The notes beneath the pieces were generated by a model. It worked only from the letters and a program-made list of their open reading frames with translations. It made no database searches and had not been told where the DNA came from. Positions 1 through 6,556 of a stretch of DNA of 7,112 bases are shown in pieces; position 1 is the first letter of the stretch; every line of letters begins with the position of its first letter. Source of the DNA: Candidatus Poribacteria bacterium (GTDB taxonomy: Bacteria; Poribacteria; WGA-4E; WGA-3G); NCBI GenBank assembly GCA_028824575.1, contig JAPPDN010000048.1, positions 269 to 7,380 of the forward strand. Direction: 5' to 3'. Made by a program: the position numbers and the translations under genes.

Positions 1-166
1 CACCCGCGATCGTTTTTCCATCTGGTGAAAAGGCTATTGCGGTAATGTTGCCCGTATGTCCGGTGAGTGCGTCCTTACCTTCACCGGTATAGACATCCCA
101 TATTCGGAGTGCGTTGTCGTTCCAACCGCCGCCACTCGCGATCGTTTTTCCATCCGGTGAAAAGGC
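1..166 (-). repeat. Near-identical DNA in two adjacent WD40 blades
   Basis: Bases 1-34 and 133-166 match at 32 of 34 positions, 132 bp (44 codons) apart. They encode the A-F-S-P-D-G-K-T-I-A core of blades 6 and 7. The other blades of this gene differ much more at DNA level, so this pair looks like a recent in-frame blade duplication or gene conversion. Confidence 0.6.
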
Positions 167-928
167 AATAGTATGGATTGAATCGTAGTCCGTTCTAATG
201 GTTAATTTCGACTGCCAAGTGTCAGTATCCCATAGTTGAATCATTCGATCTGATCCATTGCTTGCAAGCGTTTTTCCATCCGGCGAAAACGTTAAAGTAG
301 AGACACGTTTCGTATCTCCAGTGAGAATGGTAAGTGGATCACCGGTGTGTGGGTTCCAGACTCGAATTGTATCGTCCCGATCTGCACTAACAAGATTTTC
401 ACCATTTGGTGAAAATCTCACCGCTCTGATACCACCGGTATGACCCGTGAGCGTGTTCCGATGTTCCGCAGTTTCTGCATCCCACAAAAGGATTCGCTTG
501 TCGCCACTCCCACTTGCGAGGGTTTTCCCATCTGGCGAGAACGCTAAAGTCTCAACCGAGTCGCTATGCATTGTGAGTGTTGCACGGTGTTCTCCAGTAG
601 ACGCGTCCCACAACTGAATCGTATTGTCGCCACTTCCACTGGCAAATATTCTGCCATCTGGAGAGAATGCCACAGCACGAATGCGTTCACTGTGTCCAGT
701 GAGCAATGCGAGTTCTTTTCCGGTGTGTGCGTCGTATATCCAAGTACCGATTGAACTTGCAACGGCAAAGCGAGCACCATCGGATGAAAAAGCAATATTA
801 CCAGTTATTTCGCCTTTTCCGATGAGCCGTTTCGCGCCTTCGGGTAAGCCCCGTGTTGTGTAGTCTTGGGTATATCCATTTGACAGGAGTAGGGTTAATA
901 ATAGAAGGATAAAAATGAGGTATTTCAT
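1..928 (-). CDS. Secreted WD40-repeat beta-propeller protein, C-terminus beyond window
   Basis: The reading frame stays open from an ATG at 928 to the window edge, giving 309 visible residues. It opens with a signal peptide: M-K-Y, then a run of Leu/Ile to about residue 15 and a likely cleavage near residue 21, so the protein is probably exported. From about residue 45 there are WD40 blades with the pattern A-F-S-P-D-G-K-T-L-A-S-G and a closing L-W-D or I-W-D. Six are complete and a seventh begins at the edge, consistent with a seven-bladed propeller, usually a protein-binding scaffold. A GGGAG ribosome site lies 9 nt before the ATG. It is downstream of, and paralogous to, the WD40 gene at 988-2160; the two share 17 identical bases in the signal-peptide coding region. 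A dockerin-like tail like its neighbour's may lie outside the window. The ligand is unknown. Confidence 0.85.
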   Translation of the reverse strand, partial: MKYLIFILLLLTLLLSNGYTQDYTTRGLPEGAKRLIGKGEITGNIAFSSDGARFAVASSIGTWIYDAHTGKELALLTGHSERIRAVAFSPDGRIFASGSGDNTIQLWDASTGEHRATLTMHSDSVETLAFSPDGKTLASGSGDKRILLWDAETAEHRNTLTGHTGGIRAVRFSPNGENLVSADRDDTIRVWNPHTGDPLTILTGDTKRVSTLTFSPDGKTLASNGSDRMIQLWDTDTWQSKLTIRTDYDSIHTIAFSPDGKTIASGGGWNDNALRIWDVYTGEGKDALTGHTGNITAIAFSPDGKTIAG

Positions 929-987
929 GGATTGTTACTCCCTTGGCGGCCACAACGCGTCTCTACTGATCACAAAAGATTGTTCTT

Positions 988-2160
988 CTATTTTCCAAAG
1001 TGCTGTGCGACGAGCACTAAATCCAAAATGTTGACGATGCCGTCACTGTTAAGGTCTGGTGTCGCTTGTCCGAAACGTGCGGCAACAAAGGTTAAATCTA
1101 AAATGTTTACAACACCGTCGGCGTTGACATCCCAAGGTCTTGGTATAGATGCTAACGGCCATAGTTGGATTGTGCCATCAAGGCTTGCACTTGCGAGTGT
1201 TCTGCCGTAAGTATGGCTTGACTCTTCCCCTCCATTAACGAGTAAAAACGCTAATGCAAGGACTGGCGCGGTATCGCCTTCAAAAATTGCCTGTAATTGT
1301 CCTGTCTGTGGGTGCCACATACGAGTTGCGTTATCCCAACCCGCGCTTGCGAGCGTCCCGCTATCCGGTGAGAATGCTAAGGCGAAAACTGGCTCGGTGT
1401 GTCCTTTAATGGTTGTCAGGAGTTGCCCGGTGTACGTATTCCATAGGTGAATTGTGCTTTCTGCGTCTCGACTCCAATATCCACCGCTTGCCAACGTTTG
1501 ATTATCAGGCGAGAAGGTGAGTGCTGTGATTGAATCTGTATGTGCGGAGAGACTGTGTCGGAGTTGCCCGGTTTCTACATCCCATAACAAGATTGTGCCG
1601 TGAAAACTTGTGCTGGCAAGTGTTTTGCTATCCGGTGAGAATGCGAATGTGGTGACCATATCCCAGTGTCCGTGAAAGACTGAGGTGCGGATAGACAGGT
1701 TTGTGGTTAAGTTCCAGAGACGAATTTCTTTGAAACTTCCACTGGCGAGGGTGTTACCATCAGGTGAGAATGCCAAGGCTACAACGGGGTGGGTATGCCC
1801 TATGAAATCTGTTCTGTGCTCACCAGTGCGAGCGTCCCAGAGGCGGATAGTAGCATCTTCGCTCGCGCTTGCCACTGTTCGGTTATCAGGCGAGAATGCT
1901 AACGCTGTCACGGTATCCAGCAGCCCAGAGAGCCGTGCCAATTCTTTCCCAGTATAGGTATCGTACAACGTGATACCGTTGGCGATGGCGATAGCGAGGT
2001 GCGTGCCGTCAGTGGAGAATTTTATGGCATTTATCGCTGTTGTATTGGAGGGGACTTCGCTACTCTCTGACGCGCGCCATTGTGTTCCATCTTGAGCGGA
2101 ACTGTTCGGTAGGAGCGCGACATAAATGAATAGAAGGATAAAAATTAGGAGCTGCCGCAC
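988..2160 (-). CDS. Secreted seven-bladed WD40 protein with C-terminal dockerin-like EF-hand pair
   Basis: I chose the GTG at 2160 (390 aa). It is preceded by AGAGGG at 9 nt, and it puts a signal peptide at the very N-terminus: M-R-Q, a Leu/Ile/Phe core at residues 4-17, and cleavage after S-S-A near residue 22. The open frame continues up to a GTG at 2259, but that start lacks a ribosome site and would bury the signal. Residues ~43-340 hold seven WD40 blades (typical A-F-S-P-D and L-W-D). Blade 7 carries a ~15-residue insertion in place of the S-P-D-G turn. Residues 344-390 contain two copies of D-x-N-x-D-G-x-V-N-I-L-D, the calcium-binding loop of type I dockerins, ending in F-G-K. Dockerins bind cohesins in cellulosomes; here the tail may serve in surface anchoring or assembly, which is inference. 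Substrate and partner are unknown. Confidence 0.85.
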   Translation of the reverse strand: MRQLLIFILLFIYVALLPNSSAQDGTQWRASESSEVPSNTTAINAIKFSTDGTHLAIAIANGITLYDTYTGKELARLSGLLDTVTALAFSPDNRTVASASEDATIRLWDARTGEHRTDFIGHTHPVVALAFSPDGNTLASGSFKEIRLWNLTTNLSIRTSVFHGHWDMVTTFAFSPDSKTLASTSFHGTILLWDVETGQLRHSLSAHTDSITALTFSPDNQTLASGGYWSRDAESTIHLWNTYTGQLLTTIKGHTEPVFALAFSPDSGTLASAGWDNATRMWHPQTGQLQAIFEGDTAPVLALAFLLVNGGEESSHTYGRTLASASLDGTIQLWPLASIPRPWDVNADGVVNILDLTFVAARFGQATPDLNSDGIVNILDLVLVAQHFGK

Positions 2161-2169
2161 GGTCAGTTT

Positions 2170-2175
2170 CCCTCT
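2170..2175 (-). promoter_or_regulatory. Ribosome binding site that fixes the WD40 GTG start
   Basis: AGAGGG on the minus strand lies 9 nt before the GTG at 2160. The downstream WD40 paralog has GGGAG at the same distance from its ATG. This, with the signal peptide, favours 2160 over the upstream GTG at 2259. Confidence 0.55.
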
Positions 2176-2272
2176 GCTTGTCCATTGGACAAACCGGTAC
2201 TGATAAGGTTTAGTATTTTCTTTCCCAATTGCACCACATGCGTACGAGGGAAACATCACCCGGACAATCTGC

Positions 2273-3760
2273 TTAAAGAATGTACCTGCTCAAATCTTGG
2301 TCTTTGACGATTTCATCCAACTCTGATTTGACATAGTCGGCATCAATAGTGATCTCTTTTTTATCGAGTTCAGGTGCATCGAAAAAGAGATTTTCAAAGA
2401 GTTTCTCCATAATGGTGTGTAAGCGGCGTGCCCCGATGTCTTCAACGGATTCGTTAACTTGGAACGCGAGGGCGGCGATTTCGTCAATCGCGTCATCGGT
2501 GATAGTCGCCTCTATCCCTTCAGTTTTAAGTAGTGCTGTGTACTGTTTCACTAACGCATTTTTCGGTTCCGTCAGAATAGATTTAAAGTCATCCTTATTC
2601 AGGCTTTTCAGTTCCACTCGAATTGGAAATCTACCTTGTAGTTCTGGGATGAGGTCAGAGGGGCTTGAAACATGAAACGCACCAGCGGCGATAAATAGGA
2701 TATGGTGTGTGCGCACTGCACCGTATTTCGATGTCACCGTGCTACCTTCAATGATGGGCAGGATATCACGTTGCACACCTTCCCGTGAGATATCGGGTCC
2801 GTGGCGAGATTCTCTACCTGCGATCTTGTCAATTTCGTCCAAAAAGACAATACCGGAGTTTTCAACACGCTGAATGGCTTCGCTGATAACAGCATCCATA
2901 TCAATGAGTTTTTCAGATTCTTCTTGCATCAAGATAGTGCGTGCCTCGGAGACCGGAACGCGTCGCTTCTTCGTCTGATTCGGGAGGATGTTACTAAACA
3001 TATCCTTGAAGTTGATATCCATCTCCTCAATGCCGCCGGGCGAAAAGATTTCAACAAAGGGCATACTCTGATGCTTAACATTGATTTCAACAGGTTTATC
3101 CTCGAGTCTACCTTCACGTAGCCATTCTCTAAATTTTTCACGGGTTTTGAGATGGCGTTCTCGCTCTTTCTCTCGGTCTTCTTCGGCTTCGGTTTCCGCG
3201 TCGGGGCCGAGGTCGAAGGGTAGCTGGAGTACCACGTCGTCATTCTCTTCCTCAGGTTCGTCAAGCATATCCTTTTCTAAGCGGGGACGCTCCTGCAAAG
3301 AGCGTGGAATCGGAAAAATACAATCGAGGAGGCGTTCTTCAGTGAATTCCCGTGCTTTTTCCTCAACGACCTCGGTCTGTTCGGCTTTGACGCGGCTAAT
3401 GGCTGTCTCAATGAGATCACGAATCATGGATTCAACATCTCGACCGACGTAGCCAATTTCGGTATATTTTGATGCCTCTACCTTGATGAAGGGGGCATCA
3501 ACAAGACGTGCAAGCCTGCGTGCGATTTCAGTTTTACCGACACCTGTTGAACCGATCATGATGATGTTCTTAGGTGAGACTTCGTCTTGTATATCTTCAC
3601 CCAACATCTGTCGCCGCGAACGATTGCGGAGGGCGATAGCGACACAACGTTTTGCCTCAAACTGCCCGATGATATATTTATCCAGTTCCTCGACAATCTG
3701 CCGCGGCGTAAGTGCATCTGCTAAAGTGCTCTTTTCATGTGTTTTATTTGATTTCTCCAA
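2273..3760 (-). CDS. hslU: ATP-dependent protease ATPase subunit HslU (ClpY)
   Basis: HslU is the AAA+ ring that unfolds proteins and threads them into the HslV chamber in the cytoplasm. Visible family marks are T-P-R-Q-I-V-E-E-L-D near residue 18, Walker A G-S-T-G-V-G-K-T (70-77), the pore loop G-Y-V-G (103-106), Walker B V-F-L-D-E-I-D (305-311), the arginine finger in G-R-F-P-I-R (R377), sensor 2 G-A-R-R-L-H (443-448) and the C-terminal L-S-R-Y-I-L that docks into HslV. At 495 aa it is about 50 longer than the E. coli protein (443). Most of the excess is an acidic/charged stretch in the I domain (about residues 165-215), plus about 14 extra N-terminal residues. The only usable start is a TTG at 3760 with no clear ribosome site, since an in-frame stop lies shortly upstream and no ATG or GTG follows before the conserved region. 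It follows hslV by 90 bp, a gap mostly filled by a palindromic repeat. Confidence 0.96.
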   Translation of the reverse strand: MEKSNKTHEKSTLADALTPRQIVEELDKYIIGQFEAKRCVAIALRNRSRRQMLGEDIQDEVSPKNIIMIGSTGVGKTEIARRLARLVDAPFIKVEASKYTEIGYVGRDVESMIRDLIETAISRVKAEQTEVVEEKAREFTEERLLDCIFPIPRSLQERPRLEKDMLDEPEEENDDVVLQLPFDLGPDAETEAEEDREKERERHLKTREKFREWLREGRLEDKPVEINVKHQSMPFVEIFSPGGIEEMDINFKDMFSNILPNQTKKRRVPVSEARTILMQEESEKLIDMDAVISEAIQRVENSGIVFLDEIDKIAGRESRHGPDISREGVQRDILPIIEGSTVTSKYGAVRTHHILFIAAGAFHVSSPSDLIPELQGRFPIRVELKSLNKDDFKSILTEPKNALVKQYTALLKTEGIEATITDDAIDEIAALAFQVNESVEDIGARRLHTIMEKLFENLFFDAPELDKKEITIDADYVKSELDEIVKDQDLSRYIL

Positions 3761-3769
3761 AGTTTCATT

Positions 3770-3870
3770 AGTTATCAGTCGTCAGTTTTCAATTAGGAGG
3801 CGTTGGGGTTACCGCAAGGTGTTTGGTGAACCCGAGCCCGCTTGTAACTGTTAACTGTTAACTGATAACT
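3770..3870. repeat. Palindromic heptad-array element between hslV and hslU (copy A)
   Basis: The outer arms 3770-3787 and 3853-3870 are inverted repeats matching at 15 of 18 positions. Each arm is built of degenerate 7-bp units: AGTTATC, AGTCGTC, AGTTTTC on the left, and TAACTGT, TAACTGT, TAACTGA, TAACT (3845-3870) on the right. The core holds an 8-bp stem with one bulged base, GGGTTACC (3806-3813) with GGTGAACCC (3825-3833). The right arm overlaps the last seven codons of hslV. A related element lies at 6645-6758 with a different core. It resembles a small non-autonomous palindromic repeat of REP or MITE type. No flanking target duplication is evident. Confidence 0.7.
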
Positions 3871-4405
3871 CCTCCTCTATTGTGTCGGTTTCAATTCGTG
3901 CATTGGTATAGATACAAATTTCACTTGTGAGTTGAAGTGCCTCTGAAACAATCTCTTTTGCGGTCAAGTCTGAGTATTTGAGCATGGCTTTTGCGGCTGC
4001 GAGGGCAATAGATGAACCCGAACCGATGGCGACGACATCGTCGTCGGGTGCGATCACATCACCGTTTCCAGAAATAAGGTAACTGTCGTTAGCATCTGCA
4101 GCGATCATTAGTGCGTCTACTTGTCTAAGTACTCTGTCACTACGCCATTCGCGTGCGAGTTCTACTGCTGATTTCTGAAGATTTCCACGGTACTGCTCAA
4201 GTTTCTTCTCCAAATTTTCATAGAGTGTGATTGCATCCGATGCGGAACCTGCGAACCCGATCAGCACTTTGTCGTTATGGATTTTGCGAATTTTGCGTGC
4301 GCCGTGTTTAATCGCTGTATCGCCTAAAGTGACTTGCCCGTCGCCTCCAATAGCGACTTGGGTATCGCGCCGAACGGCTAAAATCGTTGTTGAACGAATT
4401 CGCAT
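3851..4405 (-). CDS. hslV: ATP-dependent protease peptidase subunit HslV (ClpQ)
   Basis: HslV is the threonine peptidase, a double hexameric ring, that degrades substrates fed by HslU. Starting at the ATG at 4405 gives 184 aa, close to the usual 175-180. The N-terminus M-R-I-R-S precedes T-T-I-L-A-V-R-R, so Thr6 should become the catalytic N-terminal nucleophile after removal of a five-residue propeptide. Asp22 (in G-D-G-Q) and Lys38 fall at the positions of the conserved active-site Asp17 and Lys33 of mature HslV. Also conserved are F-A-G-S near 51-54, A-I-G-S-G-S and I-C-I-Y-T-N. AGGAGAGG lies 12 nt upstream, a slightly long spacing. The open frame continues 61 codons further up, but that part has no family similarity and overlaps the preceding gene. 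The final codons (E-L-S-V-N-S, stop) are read from the heptad array of the neighbouring repeat. Confidence 0.96.
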   Translation of the reverse strand: MRIRSTTILAVRRDTQVAIGGDGQVTLGDTAIKHGARKIRKIHNDKVLIGFAGSASDAITLYENLEKKLEQYRGNLQKSAVELAREWRSDRVLRQVDALMIAADANDSYLISGNGDVIAPDDDVVAIGSGSSIALAAAKAMLKYSDLTAKEIVSEALQLTSEICIYTNARIETDTIEEELSVNS

Positions 4406-4461
4406 ACTTTTGATTTTCCTCTCCTGCCAATTAAGGTTATGTGCGAATGGGCATCCTATTT

Positions 4462-5187
4462 TTAGATGTAAAACAGCAGAAAACTGAGAAACTGCAATGC
4501 CCCCATAAAGATGCCGCACCGTATCCCTGCGATACCTGCATGTTGTTCCCTCAACAAACTGCCAGCGACCCCGAAAAAGTAGGGACACAGTAGAAAGGTG
4601 AGTAGAAAGGCGAGCGGCACAAAAATGGGTACAGACGCAATCTGTGGTATCCGATCAATCTGTGTTGCATTCCATTCCCACAAATGTAATCCGCCGAGCG
4701 CGTAAATTGCGATACTTCCAATTGCAGCACTGATGCCTGTGACACCTGCCGCCAACATCGCGGTTCCTATCAAACCGCTCTTCGGATTTTCAGGATCCGA
4801 TGCAAAACGGGTTTGGCAAATCACTGCAAGCCTTTGATAAAAGTAGGCTGCAAGAGTCGCGAACACCACCCAGTTTAAGATTAGCACAATCGGTGTCGTC
4901 ATATTCGCCAAAAAATCTGAACGCAGATAAAAAATGAGATGTACCTTCCGAGAAAATAACCAATCCATGGGTGTGTACATTAACACCGTTGCGAGCCCAA
5001 AAATAGAACTGCTTGAGAGTAGTGACGCATCTTCATCAGTTTGTCGGACGCAGTAAAAAAATAAAGAGACCGCAATTAACACATTTGGATAGAGAATCCA
5101 AATAGTTCCAATGCGGCTTGCTATTAAGAACGTTAGAAGCGTTGTAACTGTTACAGCAAAAACCGATTTGTCCGTTTTGGTTCCCAT
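4462..5187 (-). CDS. Multi-pass membrane protein of unknown function
   Basis: I do not recognise this 241-aa protein. Hydrophobicity suggests about seven membrane helices: near residues 9-25, 29-46, 57-73, 100-120, 138-165, 185-208 and 220-240. The longest hydrophilic pieces are a loop around residues 121-137 containing F-A-S-D-P-E-N-P-K-S-G and one around 166-183 containing H-L-W-E-W-N and D-R-I-P-Q. There is no signal-peptide cleavage site, Walker motif, CxxC or obvious catalytic cluster. The ATG at 5187 has only a weak GAGAG upstream at 4 nt. It sits 40 bp after the ArsA-like ATPase gene and 56 bp before hslV on the same strand, so it is probably cotranscribed. An integral-membrane partner of the ATPase is possible but rests on position alone. 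Confidence 0.75.
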   Translation of the reverse strand: MGTKTDKSVFAVTVTTLLTFLIASRIGTIWILYPNVLIAVSLFFYCVRQTDEDASLLSSSSIFGLATVLMYTPMDWLFSRKVHLIFYLRSDFLANMTTPIVLILNWVVFATLAAYFYQRLAVICQTRFASDPENPKSGLIGTAMLAAGVTGISAAIGSIAIYALGGLHLWEWNATQIDRIPQIASVPIFVPLAFLLTFLLCPYFFGVAGSLLREQHAGIAGIRCGIFMGALQFLSFLLFYI

Positions 5188-5227
5188 ACATCTCTCAACT
5201 AATATTGTTTATCCTTAACTTTTCCGC

Positions 5228-6409
5228 TCAAATCTCAAATTGAATCACCAATTGGTCCCCGGTTAGTTTTGCACCTGTTGTTTTTTTCGTGGAGAGGGTT
5301 CGTGGTAATGCGACGTGTTGCTTGAAGCCACCGATTGTGACGATCAATTCATCGCCATGTTTTGTCAATCCAATTTCCTCTTTACTTAGAAAAGGCAGAC
5401 GCATAGACAATTGATAGGCATTTGCTGTTTTTTGGAATTGATACGGTTTTTCTTTAGAAAACTGATCTGCTGGATTAATTTCGGAATAGAGTGCTTCTGA
5501 TAGTCGGTGCAGCCCCTCTTCTCCGACAATTTCTTCTGCGAAGAGGTTCACTTTCCAGATTGGCACGTCCGAGAAATAGCCCATTGCCTCTTTAATATAG
5601 TGTTGTTGTGCTTGTTTCCAAGCTTCAAAGTATGCGGTATCAACACCCTCCGGAAAGATGCGATTGATAATCACTGCGTCTATACAGAGTCCATAAAGGC
5701 AAAAGTACATAAATGCGCGTTGTGTCTCTTTGATAACAATTTTTTCTGGGTTTGTTACCAAACGTACTGTCGTGATCTTGGGGTCTGTCAGCACATTGTC
5801 AATCCCTTCCAATTTATCGAAAAGGTCTTGGATATTTTGGAAATAGTTATCTCGGGGGATCGGAACAGAACTCACTTTTTCGATGACGGGACCGGCAATC
5901 TTCGCCAGATTGCGTTCCAACTTGAAGATATGGTTCATGTACCACTCCAACGTCGTCGGGATACTGACGAAGCGGAGCGATTCCCCGGTGGGTGCGCAGT
6001 CGAGAATAATTACATCGTAACTCTTTTCGCGAACATATTGGTTGATATAGAGGAGCGCGCAAATCTCCTCCATCCCCGGAAACACGGCTATCTCCTCTGC
6101 TACGAGACTGTCAAGCCCAGAACGATTCAATAACGAACGAATATAGTTGTAAACGTCGTCCCAGTATTCGATAATTGCTTCTTGAACATTAATTTCTTGT
6201 ATCCAGAGATTTTCCCTGATTTGGATCTGTTTTTCTTTGCGCTGGCGGACGAGTTTTTCGTGGTTATCAAAAGCGTCACGGAGTGAATGTGCGACATCCA
6301 GCGAGATTACGATTGTCTTATAACCGAGCTGAGAAAGTTTGATGCCCGTGGCAGCGGCGATAGTGGTTTTGCCGACCCCACCTTTACCTGTGTAAAGGAT
6401 AATGCGCAT
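5228..6409 (-). CDS. ArsA/Get3-family ATPase with C-terminal HSP20-like domain
   Basis: This is a cytosolic P-loop ATPase of the ArsA/Get3 (SIMIBI) class, 393 aa, with a single nucleotide-binding domain. The deviant Walker A G-K-G-G-V-G-K-T-T is at 8-16, switch I D-V-A-H-S-L-R-D at 38-45 (most relatives have D-P-A), F-P-G-M-E-E at 110-115, and switch II D-C-A-P-T-G-E-S-L-R at 137-146. Residues ~331-393 form a small beta-rich tail typical of the HSP20-like domain in bacterial ArsA homologs (P-F-L near the start; D-E-L-I-V-T-I-G-G and D-Q-L-V-I-Q-F-E-I). The ATG at 6409 has AGGA 8 nt upstream and begins directly before the P-loop strand; the open frame upstream runs through the promoter and is not coding. 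No arsenic genes lie nearby, and no Get3-type CxxC or ArsA metalloid-site pattern is evident, so an arsenite pump is unlikely. Role and client are unknown. Confidence 0.9.
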   Translation of the reverse strand: MRIILYTGKGGVGKTTIAAATGIKLSQLGYKTIVISLDVAHSLRDAFDNHEKLVRQRKEKQIQIRENLWIQEINVQEAIIEYWDDVYNYIRSLLNRSGLDSLVAEEIAVFPGMEEICALLYINQYVREKSYDVIILDCAPTGESLRFVSIPTTLEWYMNHIFKLERNLAKIAGPVIEKVSSVPIPRDNYFQNIQDLFDKLEGIDNVLTDPKITTVRLVTNPEKIVIKETQRAFMYFCLYGLCIDAVIINRIFPEGVDTAYFEAWKQAQQHYIKEAMGYFSDVPIWKVNLFAEEIVGEEGLHRLSEALYSEINPADQFSKEKPYQFQKTANAYQLSMRLPFLSKEEIGLTKHGDELIVTIGGFKQHVALPRTLSTKKTTGAKLTGDQLVIQFEI

Positions 6410-6451
6410 TATTAAGTTCCTATGTATTGTAGTTTGTATGGTACTTTTTAT

Positions 6452-6480
6452 AGTATAACACAATAAGAACCAGTATGCAA
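6452..6480 (-). promoter_or_regulatory. Sigma70-like promoter for the ArsA-like gene
   Basis: On the minus strand, TTGCAT (6480-6475) and TATACT (6457-6452) are separated by 17 bp. The expected transcript start is near 6445, about 36 nt before the ATG at 6409. It may drive the whole leftward gene block. Confidence 0.6.
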
Positions 6481-6511
6481 AGAAGTGTTGTGTATACCGG
6501 AAAATGAACAC

Positions 6512-6541
6512 TTGCATTAAAAGTTAAGAATAAGATATAAT
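6512..6541 (+). promoter_or_regulatory. Sigma70-like promoter for the TPP-riboswitch transcript
   Basis: TTGCAT (6512-6517) and a perfect TATAAT (6536-6541) are spaced by 18 bp. The transcript should start near 6548, just before the TPP aptamer. The -35 box sits about 31 bp from that of the divergent promoter. Confidence 0.65.
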
Positions 6542-6556
6542 AATACTTGAACAACA

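Noticed and set aside
258..863. Several plus-strand open frames opposite the first WD40 gene
   Set aside because: They are shadows of the repeated S-P-D-G codons (reading as P-S-G-E-N) on the other strand, with no ribosome sites or independent features.
2161..2259. N-terminal extension of the WD40 gene to a GTG at 2259
   Set aside because: It has no ribosome site and puts 33 polar residues before the signal peptide; the GTG at 2160 has AGAGGG at 9 nt and parallels the paralog.
2349..3854. Plus-strand open frames opposite hslU, Ser/Arg-rich
   Set aside because: They are antisense shadows of the charged HslU coding sequence and resemble no known protein.
3770..3870. CRISPR array or attachment site
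   Set aside because: The units are 7 bp, degenerate and inverted, with no spacers or cas genes; no integrase or tRNA end is present.
4406..4588. 61-codon upstream extension of hslV
   Set aside because: It overlaps the end of the membrane-protein gene, has no HslV similarity, and would place the catalytic threonine deep inside the chain.
5507..6133. 208-codon plus-strand open frame opposite the ArsA-like gene
   Set aside because: The opposite strand encodes a convincing ATPase with all motifs; this frame has no ribosome site and no domain.
5228..6409. Arsenic resistance (arsA) assignment
   Set aside because: It is a single-domain protein with no arsB, arsD, arsC or arsR nearby and lacks the expected metalloid-binding cysteine pattern.
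6410..6517. 36-codon upstream extension of the ArsA-like gene
   Set aside because: It runs through a good promoter, and the P-loop strand of this family normally starts within a few residues of the N-terminus, as it does from 6409.
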